A DNA stretch of 64,000 bases from Saturnia japonica. Its lineage: Eukaryota; Arthropoda; Insecta; Lepidoptera; Saturniidae. Below, piece after piece: positions 1 through 11,499 of the stretch; position 1 is the first letter of the stretch, and each line of letters opens with the position of its first letter. The translations under genes were made by a program, and so were the position numbers. The DNA lies in NCBI GenBank assembly GCA_033032175.1, contig CM065334.1, forward strand, positions 6,631,705 to 6,695,704. Direction: 5' to 3'. A model generated the notes under the pieces. It saw only the letters and a program-made list of their open reading frames with translations. It had not been told where the DNA came from and ran no database searches.

Positions 1-467
1 AATATAATAAAGCGGAAAAGTAATTTTGTTTGTTTGTTTAAATACACTAATCTCTGGAACTACCAGTCAGATTTGAAAAATTATTTTTGTATATGATAGC
101 CAGACTCTCGGGCTGTTTAAGATTAGGCTACAACACTCAGATAGCCTTAAAATATTATTTTTTGTTACGCAAGTCGCAAGATTTATAAAACATTATTTTT
201 AGAAATGGCATATTAATCCTTACAAACAAAATTTACTTCATCATAAAGACAATTTTATGAAGTTAAAATTATGCTCTTGAGAGTGTGTTATTTATACACA
301 TAGTGTAGGAGACAATGTAAAATTAAAATAATTTATACTTACGGGAAGAACAATTATAATAGATTATATTATAATTAATTATTATAATAGACGGGTGTGT
401 TTCAGCGCGGTGTTTGGGTGTTTGTCAGATGAAATTAACAGGGGTGAAACCGTGGGGCACAGCTAGT
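1..467 (+). mobile_element. Helitron-like non-autonomous repeat, group A, 5' end cut by window start
   Basis: Begins with a run of TTTG units and the motif 'CTCTGGAACTACCAGTC', and ends in 'GGGCACAGCTAGT' (CTAG at 463-466). The same body and ending recur near 10.0, 23.1, 31.8 and 38.9 kb on this strand and near 18.8 kb on the other. The CTAG-type end without terminal inverted repeats suggests a Helitron, but no Rep/helicase gene is present, so the class is inferred. Confidence 0.55.
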
Positions 468-504
468 TAATATTATAAAACTCAAGAGATTGTTTTTATG
501 TATT

Positions 505-760
505 AACTGACTTGAAAAAAGGAGGAGGTTCTCAATTCAATTGTATTTTTTTCAAATAGATGTTCAACCATAACTTCTTTGTTTATGAAGCGATTTGGAC
601 GATTCTTTTTTTCGTTAGAAAGGGGATACCTAAAGGCAATGACTTCGACTTCGAAGATACACCAGGGAACTTGCAAAATAATTGTAGCTGATTTTTTTAT
701 ATTAAAAATTGTCTTGTTTGAACGTTCTATAACCTCTGAAAGTACCACATTTGAAAAATT
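505..760 (+). repeat. Dispersed repeat, group I
   Basis: Recognised by 'CTTCGAAGATACACCAGGGA' preceded by 'GATTTGGACGATTCTTTTT', with a T-rich end. Copies occur at about 11.5, 24.3, 27.0, 39.7, 41.4, 46.8, 48.1 and 48.7 kb on both strands. It has no coding capacity that I can see and its class is unknown. Confidence 0.6.
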
Positions 761-894
761 ATTTTTGCATTCTATGGTCTATTTATTGAGGAAACTTATA
801 GACTGTACTCTATGAATCTATGGCGTGGAGCAGGTAACATGAACACCTAGTAATCTTGTAAACTGTAATAAGCATTGTATAATGATTCAAAATC

Positions 895-1620
895 AAAATC
901 AAAAAATCTTTATTCAAATTTAGGCCCTAAGAAGGCCACTTATAAACGTCAAATACTAATGCCAGTTTGGAAAATATCCAGACATTGAGAAGAACCAGTA
1001 AGAAACTCGATTGGGTTTATCTTTTTTTTCCAACTATACAAAAGTGTTAATATGAAACAATAATAATAATTTAGTGGATGCACAGAGAGGGAGTCACTTC
1101 CAGACATCACTATCATTCACAATGATCCACTCTATAATAAACCTTTTGTCAGTAAAACATGCTTGACATGGCCCTTTTTTTGTCAGGTAAATCGGTAATG
1201 CGCTTCAGGATATAATTATAAATCCTGATACTATTACCCAAAAAACTTGTATTGCGTTTATTTTGCCTAAAACACGGTACGACTACTAATCCATCTCTAT
1301 TTCTAGTATTAACATTGTGTTGGTTTTTTAAAAATCTAACTTGACTTAGTTTTAGGAATATACATTAAATTGTCAAGAATGTATATTGGGAGGGTAAAGT
1401 TAAGATATTTCATACTCCTGAATATTTGTTGTATAGTGTTTCACGAGGTCTCAGGTTGTAAATTTCACGAAGGTCCCGCTTTTGTAATAAAAATATGTTG
1501 TCTACCTCAGCTGCCGAACCCCACAGCAAAATACCGTAAGACATTAACCTATGAAAGTAAGCGAAGTAGACTAACCTAGCGGTGGCAATATCTGTTAACT
1601 GGCGAATCTTACGTAAGTAA
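895..1620 (-). pseudogene. LINE fragment: reverse-transcriptase C-terminus plus 3' UTR (CR1/Jockey-like)
   Basis: Reading the minus strand from about 1,560 gives SYGILLWGSAAEVDNIFLLQ and then KRDLREIYNLRPRETL. This is the typical stretch downstream of the polymerase domain in CR1/Jockey-type LINEs. A frameshift follows near 1,430. The left part (895-1,160) is the LINE 3' UTR, ending in an AATAAA on the minus strand near 908-920; this UTR recurs alone near 18.0, 24.9/25.2 and 42.2 kb. The copy is 5'-truncated and broken, so it is a dead fragment and not a host gene. Confidence 0.75.
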
Positions 1621-1649
1621 TTGGGAACAATGATATGCTATATGGGGGT

Positions 1650-1720
1650 GCATTAGCGGCAAGCCCGTGGAGAGTTATTAAAAAAAAATTGGGTGAAACC
1701 GTAGGACACAGCTATTGTTT
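1650..1720 (+). repeat. Helitron group A 3'-end remnant
   Basis: Short match to the group A ending: 'TGGAGAGTTATT' and 'GGGTGAAACCGTAGGACACA', followed by a mutated CTAG end (CTATT). Confidence 0.4.
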
Positions 1721-1765
1721 TACACAAGGACATTAAATTTCAAAATAAGCTAAGCCATATGGATA

Positions 1766-2065
1766 CTAGCTGTGCCCGCGGCTTCGCTCACGTGGACTAC
1801 ACAATGCCATCGATCGGGCACATGCGTGAATCTTGCTACCAGCTATTTTAAAGACAAAAATGCTTATTGTGGGTGTTCCTTAGAAGATAGATATATACTA
1901 TCCCGGACTTTTTTGTAGGTCTTTTTAATACCTATAATATAATTATGTGGTACATTAATTTGATATATCTCGTACGGTTTACTCAGCGTAAGCCATTTAA
2001 ACGCCAGAATTGATTCACCATGACGTTTGTTTTTTATTTGCGCGGAACCCTAATTGTTTTCTGAG
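1766..2065 (-). mobile_element. Helitron-like repeat, group B
   Basis: On the minus strand it ends in '...GCCGCGGGCACAGCTAGT'. The body includes 'AAAGACAAAAATGCTTATTG' and 'GCGCGGAACCCTAATTG'. Related copies lie at about 4.7, 7.1, 11.2, 12.6, 17.2 and 51.0 kb. GC-rich self-complementary sequence just before CTAG is consistent with a Helitron 3' hairpin. There are no coding genes inside. Confidence 0.55.
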
Positions 2066-2860
2066 ATAAAAGATTCTATTTAACTTTATAAACAATTTTT
2101 TTTTTTCTTTTAAATTAAATACAATTTTATTACCATTCCGTTATTACTTTAGTGCTATAGGAAAAGTCGAAAAGTCGGGTCGGACACTTTTACCATGTCG
2201 TTCGAATAACACACGCGATAAGAAAATTCGTTACAAAAATATCTCTGAACTAGTACAGATGTAGACATTAATTAATCTAATACAGTATTTCCTCTTATTT
2301 TAACCATAATAAGTAGGTAGGTAGAAGATATACTAAGAAAAAATTCACATGGGTATAAATTTAGTTTATATTTAATTGTCTTTATAAAAAAAGAATGACG
2401 TAATTATTTGTAACCTCAAACATATCATGAAGGAAAATGTAGAGAGGTAACTATAACACGGACGTCTAATTGTTGCATGGCTGGTTTACGAATCGAGTTG
2501 AAAATATTCAGGCAACTGATTTGTGTATTCCAATGTCGGTAATAACTAAAAATTAGTTCTAAGTAGGGATGTAATGATATCGATATGATATATCGAGATT
2601 GCCGATTGTTTATCAACAATCCGCGAAGTGACTGTATTTTTTAAAATTAAAGTAAATTATTGTGTAGTTTTGGTCTATAGATAAAAAGCCTACAAGAATA
2701 AAAATTTAGAAAAAGTAATTGTTTAATTATTAAATTTTCCCTTTGGAAAATAAATATCTTTTTGTCTGTAAGTCACTTGATTTGAAACGCCGATTAGAAA
2801 ATGTGACGTCACCATTCTGGAAAAAGTACTAGAGATAAATAACAACATATTAATGTTAAG
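2066..2860. other. AT-rich stretch, nothing recognised
   Basis: Homopolymeric A/T tracts and no convincing ORF. A short 'ATATCGATATGATATATCGA' motif lies at 2,577-2,596. Confidence 0.5.
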
Positions 2861-2861
2861 C

Positions 2862-4053
2862 CCGCTTCAGACTCACGACGTGAACACCCGTGAAAGGGCG
2901 TTAACGCGAGTGTGGATGAATTTCACGCCTGTTCGCGCCTCGTTTTCCGTTCCGAGTTGGTTTTTTGTGCCCGCGTCAAAGAGTTCGCGGCCGCGCCACG
3001 CGAACAGCGCGAACGCTTATCCACATTCACGGCGTTGCAGTTCGACTCGTTATAAATTGAATATACTAACACTGTATTATAATAACTCTATTAAATGTAT
3101 AAATTGTTGAACATTTGTGATGATAATATTGCCAGATTTGACGGTACTTTAGGTAGGTGTATCATGTTAAAATAAAATGTTTAAAGCATAATAATTAACT
3201 CGTTCTGTTGCGATGTATACTCGTTATCCACCATCTGCTTTTTCTTTGTTTGTTTTTATCTTTATTAAGCAAATGATTATTTTGTATGTCATCCTGGCTG
3301 ATTTCAGCTACAGCGACTTTTGATTCTCTGGATATGTATAAAATAACTTAATCAGGACATTGCTGTTCTGCCCTTTGATGTGCTTTGTAGTGACTACTGT
3401 ACCCAATTTTGTTGATAAAGGTACGAGTGCATGTCGGGCATGTTAAAACTCCACCAACATAACTGTAAGGTATGACCACAGATGGTCTGGTCTTTAAATC
3501 GTCTCGTCGCTTATCGAGGTTATCACAGCGCTGAGATTCAAAGGCGTTTGCCTATAGCTGAACAAGGTGTCTCCATTCATTGCGCTGTGCTGCTTTTGTC
3601 TCCCACTGAGAGGACTCTATTTTGCATCGCTTCATGTGTCTTTTTAGAACATCTTTATATCTGAGGTACTGTCCACCGCGCTTACGCTTACCGTACTGGA
3701 GTTCTGAAAAGAAGATGCGCTTCGCCACTCTACTTTCCGGCATATGAGACACATGTCCGCACCAACGTAGCTGTCGTCGCATCAGATACATTTCAATCCC
3801 GCCGACATTTGCACGCCTCAGTACATTCGAGTTCCGAACTCGGTCCGACCATCTGAAATAAAAATAAAATGATGATTATAAAATGCCTGTGCACATAGAA
3901 TCAAAGATCAGCAGCTGAAGTTACGTCCATTTAATACCAGTGCGTGAACCCGACTTGTGAACATTACGAGTGTGGAGAGCAGTTCGCGTTGCGCTGAGTT
4001 CACGGCGTGAATTCTAGCCACGACTTCACGGCGCGAGTCTGGAGCGGTTATTA
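2862..4053. mobile_element. Non-autonomous TIR element carrying an inserted LINE fragment
   Basis: The left end (about 2,862-2,886) begins 'CCGCTTCAGACTCACGACGTG'. The right end (about 4,029-4,053), read on the minus strand, begins 'CCGCTCCAGACTCGCGCCGTG', giving imperfect inverted ends of about 25 bp. Both ends are rich in CG and in GTGAAC/TTCACG motifs, unlike their surroundings. No transposase ORF is present. The middle (3,348-3,855) is a LINE remnant, so this looks like a MITE later invaded by a retrotransposon. The target duplication is unclear. Confidence 0.5.
3348..3855 (-). pseudogene. LINE ORF2 C-terminal fragment with C2H2-like zinc finger
   Basis: One minus-strand frame reads [19 protein letters not shown], then [19 protein letters not shown], then [19 protein letters not shown]. 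This is the post-RT region of LINEs that encode LRWxGHVxRM. After one in-frame TAG (near 3,557) the same frame continues to a finger of form CPTC-x12-H-x3-H at about 3,370-3,415 and ends at TAA (3,348-3,350). The right boundary near 3,855 marks the 5' truncation. With a single stop in about 500 bp, this is a fairly recent but dead copy. Confidence 0.75.
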
Positions 4054-4139
4054 TTATACTCGTGCCCAAGTTGTCACGCTTGTCACTGTTGTCATACAAA
4101 ATGTGACATTTAAAATTAATGATAACGTCACGGGACCAT

Positions 4140-4352
4140 ATCAACGCACCCGTGTAAGCAATGTTGTATATGTGTAAAACTATCGATATTTTTATGAGGA
4201 ATAAATTAATTTTTCAAATTATAATATAGTTTATGTTACTTGGTGATACTGTAGCTTTGTATTGGTGAAAGAATTTTTAAAATCGGTCCAGTGGTTTTTG
4301 TATTTATCCATTACAAACAAACAATCAAATCTTTCCTCTTTATAGTATTGGT
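4140..4352 (-). repeat. Dispersed repeat, group N (Helitron-like)
   Basis: Shares 'GTAAAACTATCGA', 'CTGATACTGTA' equivalents and 'TCTTTCCTCTTTATA' with copies at 16,530-16,797 and 44,575-44,793. The left edge 'CGCACCCGTGTA' is the reverse complement of the 'TACACGGGTGCG' seen inside group A, so N may be a deletion derivative of A. Confidence 0.5.
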
Positions 4353-4639
4353 TATAGACTAAACTTTCGATTTCATCGGTATCGCGGATAATTCACTTCA
4401 ATGATCGGTACTGTATCCGCAGAATTATGTATCGTTACATCCTTAGTTCCGAGTTACCAAATGTTATCTTAAGGCTACGTATCCACAAGAGATGTGCTAT
4501 GAAGCTAGTCGGTACGAGGATGCGTAGCGAAGCTGTGAAGCGGTGTGTTGCTGAGTGGTGCAAATATACTTAACGGTGTAGTAGCTCTAGTTCCCCTGCA
4601 CTGTTTTGTACACATCCCTCACATACATGCTTCGTACGG

Positions 4640-4865
4640 CTGCACTCCCGTGGAGTACAGAATGTCGTCAATCAGGCACTCGCGCGAATCGTGCTGAAAC
4701 TCCCGGAAAAATGATTATTGTGGAGGATCCTTACAAGTTCTACCATTATGTCCTACATGTTCTTGATATATCTCTGAAGGTTTTCTCAGCGCAAGCCATT
4801 TAAACGCCTTCATTGATTCACCATGACCAGTTTTTTTTTATTTGCGCAAAACCCTAATTCTTTTC
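4640..4865 (-). repeat. Helitron-like group B copy, partial
   Basis: Carries 'TCTCAGCGCAAGCCATTTAA' and 'GCGCAAAACCCTAATTCTTT' in the group B order. The 3' end (left) is degraded. Confidence 0.5.
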
Positions 4866-5069
4866 TATTTATTTATTTGAAGTAATTTGAACACTTACAT
4901 AATAAACACTAAAACAAGTAAAGACAAATAGAGAACATTGCTTAGTGCTACCATAATTAAAAGTGTAGACTACATGATAAATAAAATATAACGAGCAACA
5001 AGAAACAGAAGAGAAAGTAAATTCAAAGGTAACAAACAAATAAACAACTTCAATTCTACTCCATCAACA

Positions 5070-5940
5070 TTACTCTGCAGGAACGACGTCATGTAAAATG
5101 TCTAGCTCGTTGGATTTGTGGAGTCTGTTAATAAACATCGTTATTCGCGCTATGGGAGCATTATACCCCATGTTAGAGAGAACTCTTTCTGTTGCAAATA
5201 GGTTAGAACTAGCGAACCTTGGTATTTTTTTTTGAGATAGTAAATAACAAAACGACAAAAGATTCGGTGCCTCTATAGAACCTTTAATTAACTTGGTGCG
5301 GAATACAACACCTAGCATGCGTCTTCGATTAGTTAATGTGCATATATTAAAGTATTTAAGACGGTCACCATAACATTGCCAGTCCTTATGTAACAAGCAT
5401 AAGTAAGATACCATAGAAATCGTTTTGTGCTCGCTCCACTTGCATTATTACAAACATCGCAGAAAGGATTCCATGCAGTAGGTACTACGATATTCCAAAT
5501 ATAATACGCACCAGCGCATTGTATAGTAAAAAAATTGTGCTTGGTGATTTGAAGACGTTGCAGTTGCGCAGTACAAAACCTAGACGCCTGAATCCCCTTG
5601 ATTCGATATCATCTATGGGAATGTTAATTTGAAACTTACTTACTGTCTAGAATTATACCAAATCCGCGATTTGGGAAATATTTAAAAGTTGTATTGTATC
5701 TTTTTTTCGGGTAAAAAGGATGGAATAGCACTTTGAAACATTCAGGGACATATCATTTGAAATACACCATTCATATAGCCTGTTTAAGTCCTTCTGCATC
5801 AAAGATATACCTGCCGCAAAAACTTAGGTTTTAGGCCTTAGCGTCGTCAGCGTACAGAAAGCAGTCACAATTAGTGAAGCACTTACCTACGTCATTAATA
5901 AAAATGTTGAAGAATACTTCTTTCTGTAAATTTGCGCGGG
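5070..5940 (-). pseudogene. LINE reverse-transcriptase fragment (CR1/Jockey-like) with YADD box
   Basis: Minus-strand frames read VFFNIFINDVGKCF followed by FLYADDAKA. YADD, at 5,843-5,854, is the catalytic F/YxDD box of reverse transcriptase. Downstream come LMQKDLNRLYEWCISNDM and SLNVSKCYSILF, the usual LINE thumb-proximal motifs. The C-terminal part (5,070-5,414) reads through RLKYFNICTLTNRRR to about 114 residues. Several frameshifts and stops separate the pieces, so it cannot make enzyme. The 5,070-5,414 ORF is therefore a LINE remnant and not a host gene. Confidence 0.8.
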
Positions 5941-5954
5941 CTCCTTTTAAACTG

Positions 5955-6420
5955 TAAATGAGCATTAAGGAAGGATTTTTGGAAATTCAACCTCGTAACG
6001 TGGTGAAAAAGTGTATCCGTAATTTTTAGAATATAGATCTAGGAAAATAGGTATATTTACCAAATCAGTTACAATCCTACTTAATATAATAAATTTGAAT
6101 GTGTGTATTTGTTACTCAATCACGCTAAAACGGCTGAACAGATCTCAATGAAATTTGGCACACAGATAGTCTATGACCTGGAATAACACACAGGGTACTT
6201 TTTATCCCGGTAAAAATCATAGTTTAACCAGTGTTATCCTAGAAATATAATAAATGGATAGTTTCTATGTTTGTTACTCAATCACGCAAAAACGATCAGT
6301 CTGTGTATATCCAATAATACGCAGACGAAGTCGCAGGTACCAGCTAGTGGGAAATAAAAACATATAATGGGACATAACCTAACTATGTTGCCAGCGAAGC
6401 TGCGGGAAAAGTGCTAGTGT
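5955..6420 (+). repeat. Repeat group O, interrupted by a Helitron-like insertion
   Basis: The two halves (5,955-6,077 and 6,353-6,420) together match one uninterrupted copy at 38,495-38,770: both carry 'TAGATCTA' and 'ATAATGGGACATAAC'. The middle is the 275-bp element listed separately. Confidence 0.5.
6078..6352 (+). mobile_element. Helitron-like short element nested in repeat O
   Basis: Starts 'CCTACTTAATATAATAAAT' and ends 'CAGGTACCAGCTAGT', with a CTAG end and no inverted repeats. 'TTTGTTACTCAATCACGC' occurs twice, at about 6,108 and 6,271, which indicates an internal duplication. The flanks rejoin into group O. Confidence 0.5.
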
Positions 6421-7069
6421 AATATATATAATATACCGAAATAACCAATAAGTTTTTTAAATATAATATTATATAGATTATATATAAACCAGAGATGGGC
6501 GGGTTAGCTTCGGTTAATAAAGTTTTTTTATGTAAATACTTAATAGGTAGGTACTGTTTGTAAGTTTAGGATCAATAAGTAAATTTTTAAAAGATCTGAA
6601 AATAATTTGTTTTATTTTATGGCCCCACCTGATTTTTTAAAACTTTTTCTGGCCTTTAATGACAAATTCTGTCGAATCATGATTTAGGCTGTGTTCGTCG
6701 TTAAAAAGTCACGTATCAGAACTTTTGGCTAAAGAACAATACAAGTTTCGATTGAATCACTGTTGCAATTGCGGCCCAATTGTTTATTGTCCAGTTTTTC
6801 CTTGTTACGTGACTTCATTTTCGATGCATACAATATAAGAAATTATACCGAGACATCCTTCATCTGTATACTTGCATATTCAGAAATACAAATACACTAT
6901 TTTTGAAGTTTCTTAGGCGGCGGTTTTGTCTCCTGAACCAGTGAAGCGCCCTGTCTTCTATCCATCCGGTAGTGATTTTTATCGAAGTTCTCTTTCCCGA
7001 GCGTGATTTTTTACGGAGGTGGTCTTCGATGATTTTTGGGGAGGTTTTCGTTTTGACGGGACTCTAGCA
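6421..7069. other. AT-rich stretch, nothing recognised
   Basis: No convincing ORF, RNA gene or repeat end seen. Confidence 0.4.
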
Positions 7070-7245
7070 GTTAACTAATGTTATAAAGAGTAACTTAGAG
7101 AAAAAGAATTAGGGTTCCGCACAAATAAAATATAGTAGCCAGAGTCCATAACCTCGTGCGCCCCATACGTGCTTTCTCCTTTCGCCACCGCGGTCGGTGC
7201 GTACGAATTTCCACGCGGACAAAGTCGCAGACACAAATAGTTATG
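7070..7245 (+). repeat. Helitron-like group B copy, partial
   Basis: 'AATGTTATAAAGAGTAACTTAG' type start and 'AATTAGGGTTCCGCACAAAT' as in the 51 kb copy. Truncated internally. Confidence 0.45.
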
Positions 7246-7539
7246 AATAATTCCATAAATTATTATACAAAATATAATACTCCCACTTAATTTCTTGCCA
7301 GTTTTTTTATTGTTTTTTTACAGCCGAGTGATTTTTCGAACCGGTTTTAGAATCTGATATATTCATAAATGCCTAATCTAAATAAAGCGGTTTTTTTTTT
7401 TCATTAAACAACCATTGACGCATTCGTATGATTCTTTTTTTATTTGTGCTTTAATATATTGTTATATTACTTTAGCTCACATTACAATCATATTATATTA
7501 AGTGAGCAATTCCTGTATATACATATGTTGAAATATATA

Positions 7540-8135
7540 TTTAATTGGTTTCTCGGCTCCAACGATTTCGATGAAAACTTGCATTAAGATGTTTTACATT
7601 TCCAGTTTACCTAGATAAGTGTTTTTCTTTTTTTGTTTATAAGACATCGAGCGCGGTTCGGTCGCCCAGATATTGTATACTTATATATGATAATTGTACA
7701 AGGTAAATTGAAAATTTAAAACCCCCCTACTAAGATAATCTATACATTGAAAACATTCCATTTTGCACACGCACTATACCTCCACTGTAACTTGGTGAGG
7801 AGTCGGGCAGGTTCCAGGTTTTGCTTCAGCATCAGGTCAAGGTTACCATGTGTTTCTATTATCATTGAAGTACCTATCAGAATACCAAATTTCAGCTCGA
7901 TCAGACCTCACTATATACCAATTTACCAACTAGAAAAGAGCTAATAATCGTCAGACGGCTGAACAAATTTTCTTGTATCATAGCTAAGAACACTAGATTA
8001 AATCACCTTTCAAACAAAAAGAAAACTGGATCAAAATCCGTTTAGCCGTTCGGTTGCTAAATTGCCAAAGATTGATAGATACATACACACGTTAAACTTA
8101 TAACAACCCTCTGTATGCGTCGGGGGTTAAAAATA
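7540..8135 (-). repeat. Adjacent dispersed repeats, groups H and G
   Basis: 7,540-7,680 (group H, 'GTCGCCCAGATATT') recurs at 34,140-34,300. 7,690-8,135 (group G) carries the reverse complements of 'CGTGTGTAT' and 'TCTTTTCTAGTTGG', and recurs at 11,745-12,185 and 32,735-33,010 on the + strand. No genes. Confidence 0.55.
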
Positions 8136-8540
8136 TTTTTTTTTTTTACAATAGCTCGGCACGTTGTCGGTACTGTCCCTGAGAGATTGAAATCCATCGA
8201 CGGTAGCCGCTATCAAGTCGGCCTGTATAAACTTCTCTTCACGTTACGCTTAAAGAACCGGATGTCGAAAAAAGGAGGGAATACACTGGTCGGGAGAGAT
8301 GGGGTTCCACAGTTTCTTTGTTTGTTCGTCCTATATCCGTTCCTAAACCTTTCATCCTATTTGGTGAGTTGTTGTACGCACGTCCGTGAAGGTTCTCAAT
8401 TAGTACAACCACTTTACAATAATAGGTTGTAAGGATCTTTACTTGACTGGTTTACAACCCAATGCTCATGAATGATTGGTCTGTCTGGTGACTGTGTTTT
8501 GGTTTGACGCATTTCAAGATCAGCCTGACCACACAGGTAC
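8136..8540. other. No feature recognised
   Basis: Contains a 105-codon open frame (8,115-8,432, +) with no recognisable domain. It starts inside repeat G, and I do not regard it as a gene. Confidence 0.4.
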
Positions 8541-8720
8541 ATAGATTCTGTAAGGGACTTTTGAAATGAAAACTTCTTTAGCATCGTTGTGATTTAAAAG
8601 TCGATGAAACGAAAAAGGGAATGAAATGAAGAAGCGAAAGCGACAGTAAAAAGAGACAGACACATAAATTCATAAGATTTAACGTGGAAGAAAATGAGAT
8701 AGGAAAGTTTTAGGCAATGG
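8540..8720 (+). repeat. Dispersed repeat, group M
   Basis: 'CGATGAAACGAAAAA' and 'ACACATA...TAAGATTTA' also occur in the same order at 60,850-61,105, and a related copy lies at about 49,720-50,215. Class unknown. Confidence 0.45.
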
Positions 8721-8989
8721 TAGAATGGTACAAAAGAGGTTTGTTTCACGCAATAATGATTTTTATTGCCTCGCCAAAAAGGCACGAAACAAACTTTTTA
8801 GACAACACTTATGACATTCTGTTACTGATTGATATTGTGTTATGTTACCACGGATATTTCAAAAGTGCATTAATTGAAAATGATATTGTGAGTAATTGTA
8901 TGTACATTTTCATAAACTTTAAATTAATGTGTATTTGATCATTTTCTGAATTAAAAAAAAAACATAGATGTGAAGGTTCACTTCTACCA

Positions 8990-9370
8990 CTTGTGAATTG
9001 CATACATAATTTTTTTTTAGACAAGCATTGACAGATCACTAAATATATATGTAACATGTTCCTTCCTTCCTCCCAGGAGGTAGGAACATTATATATGTAT
9101 ATGTTAGTTTCGCTAAAATTTCTAAGAATAGCGAATTAGCCAGTTCGTGACTTAATTGCAACTACGGTAACAGTCCAAGTCGAGGTTCGACCATTTTGGC
9201 ACCCTTGAGAATATTGTCACGCTTTCGCGGCTAAGTGTTTTAAGCGCTCGCCCCTAAGCCACGGTGAAGTCGTAAAAGCCGTCTGAGGCTCGAGGGCCCT
9301 TATTGGTAACAGTATAGTCAGTCCAAGAGGCTTGTAGGCCGACAGGGCTGTGAGGAATGGCTCAGCTAGT
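8990..9370 (+). repeat. Dispersed repeat, group D, possible tRNA-related SINE
   Basis: Shares 'GTTCCTTCCTTCCTC', 'AAGCGCTCGCCCC' and 'TATAGTCAGT' with 61,400-61,745. Shorter 3' parts lie at 28,490-28,575 and 35,600-35,690. 'GCGGCTAAGTG...TAAGCGCTCG' faintly resembles a type-2 tRNA box A; a SINE origin is a guess. Confidence 0.5.
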
Positions 9371-9884
9371 TGGAACACCCCACCAGCATTGTTTTTAATT
9401 TGATATGGAGATTACCTGAATAAGGAAATTGCTTATCACACATACTGTAGTGACGTCACATATATTGTACAAAATAAACAAACACCATAGGCTTTGGGTG
9501 ACTTCATCTCGCCAACGAGGCACCGGGTATTAGTCATTTAATTTTAAAAAATGACGGTACAATAAAGCATGTTACGTCATATTTACCAATACCGTCGCTG
9601 TTGAGGTCAGGGCGTCGAAGTCATAACTTTTATAATGATTATTACGTAGTAAAAATTATATGTAATGTATGTAATATACAGTGCGTTATTTTTGAAGTTT
9701 AATCCTTAATTATTGATTTTCATATTTATAGCCCGCGGCACGTAAATTAGACGGGGAGCAAAATCGAGTGTTGACAAAATGGGAAGCCGTTATGTTGTCC
9801 CCCCGCGCATCTTATACTGAACGCATGTATATGCATTAAGCATATGCTCAACTTGTATACGGAACTTTTTTTTTATCGTTATAG
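9370..9884. other. No feature recognised
   Basis: Unique-looking AT-rich sequence without a convincing ORF. Confidence 0.4.
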
Positions 9885-10022
9885 GCTTAGCATTGTGGTC
9901 ACAATCTCACCTGATCTTAAATGACGATGTGGCCCAAGATGGTAGCACGCTAAGCCTAGTGGAAGACTGGCTCTCAAGTGCAGCTGCCAGAACACACTTA
10001 TTGGTGATTGGCGACAGACAGG
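9885..10022 (+). repeat. SINE-like repeat, group E, partial
   Basis: 'GATGTGGCCCAAGATGG' and 'CTCAAGTGCAGC' are shared with copies at 34.9, 50.3, 51.4 and (inverted) 15.4 and 63.3-63.7 kb. Group A starts immediately after it. Confidence 0.5.
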
Positions 10023-10697
10023 CGTTTGTTTAAATACGCTAATCACTGGAACTACCGGTCGGATTCGAAAAATTCTTTTTATAAATGATAGCCAAACTCT
10101 CGAGGAGTATAATATAGGCTATCAAATATTAATCTACAACGCTCAGATAGCATTAAATATTGATTTTTGTTAAGTAAGTCGGATGTGGAAGTTTTCCGAA
10201 CTGCTTTGATACGTAAATAAAATATTCTACTAAAAATGTTATACACTTACAATATTCTTCAAAAATATTGATTCTTAGTTTAACTAAAAAAAGTCCGCGA
10301 TAGCATATTCCTATCTCTTATACGTAAGCCACAATAAGGTATTTTAGGACAAAGATATGTTGAAAATTAAGAAGTGGTTTATGAGTATTATTTTTAGTCA
10401 AAGCATATTAATCCTTATAAATTAAAGTAATTTCATCATGAAGACAATTGTATGGAGATAAACTTTTCCCTTTATAGCATATTATTTGAACGCATGGTTT
10501 ATGAGATAATGGAAAATTAAAATTATTCAACACTCGGCCCGTGTCTATGTTTATAGTTGTAGTAGCGCGAAAGAGCCGTACGATGTGACGCATAACCCCT
10601 GGCAGCCCGATAAAAAACATTGCCTATACTGAAGTAAAATGATTAATTAGTGATTTCTTTAAATTATACGCGGCTGAAACAGTGAGGCACCGCTAGT
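10023..10697 (+). mobile_element. Helitron-like repeat, group A, near full length
   Basis: Head 'CGTTTGTTTAAATACGCTAA', body with 'AACTCTCGAGGAGTAT', tail 'GAGGCACCGCTAGT'. Followed by a (TA)n tract. No coding gene. Confidence 0.6.
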
Positions 10698-11144
10698 TGT
10701 ATATATATATATATATTCCAAGACAATCATTGCATGTATTCTATAGTAGCATTTCAGTCTAAAAATCTACAATTCGGCTAACAAACACTTGTAGACACTT
10801 GGCAATCATGCGGGTTGGGCATGACAAGAGAGGACCTGGTACTAGTCCAAACTGCCACACACTCGTTTGGGACACGCAACTGCGGATTCACGCATTTTGT
10901 TACTTTTATTATTGAAGTATTTCGTTCGTTCTAGTTTCCGAGAGCACAGTTGCATTTAGTTTACAAGAGTTTTTCGAAAAACTTTTTTATGGGATCTAAT
11001 GAAATAAATTGCGCCATACATTTTTGTTTTTATTAGAATATCATTTTATTTTAAAATAAACGTATAACGTATTCCTGTAGAACGTCGGTATTGTGGTATC
11101 CCGCTTCCACTTCCACACACGGAGTTCGCCCGCCGCGCCGCGCC
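10698..11144. other. No feature recognised
   Basis: Contains a GC-rich patch at 11,120-11,145. No gene or repeat end seen. Confidence 0.35.
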
Positions 11145-11410
11145 GATTATTTTAAACAAAGATGCGTTTTATTTTTCTTGTGCGGAACCCTAATTGTTAT
11201 TCCAAAAAGTAGCTTATGTTGCTTCAAAAAACATCAGATAACTGCCAGTGAAAGTCGCGTCAAAATCTGTCCCACCGTTTCGGAGTTTACCTGAAACAAA
11301 TAGACGGACAGAAATTTTAAAAATTGCTTTTTGTCATAAGTACCTACCGTATATACTTTCATATCCATTTAATAATCAGCTGTTATTTTTATATTACAAA
11401 CAGACACTAA
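11145..11410 (-). repeat. Helitron-like group B, internal part
   Basis: Contains 'GTGCGGAACCCTAATTGTT', 'CAGTGAAAGTCGCGTCAAAA' and 'CTGTTATTTTTATATTACAA' in group B order. Confidence 0.45.
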
Positions 11411-11499
11411 TATTTTAATAATTTTATAGATAATAAACTAATTTTGTATCGTGAAAATGACTAAAATTGATATTTCACACATGAATGAATTTTTTAATT

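Noticed and set aside
5070..5414. 114-codon minus-strand frame as a host gene
   Set aside because: It continues from a YADD reverse-transcriptase remnant and is a LINE C-terminus.
8115..8432. 105-codon plus-strand frame
   Set aside because: Starts in repeat group G, no recognisable domain, no splice support.
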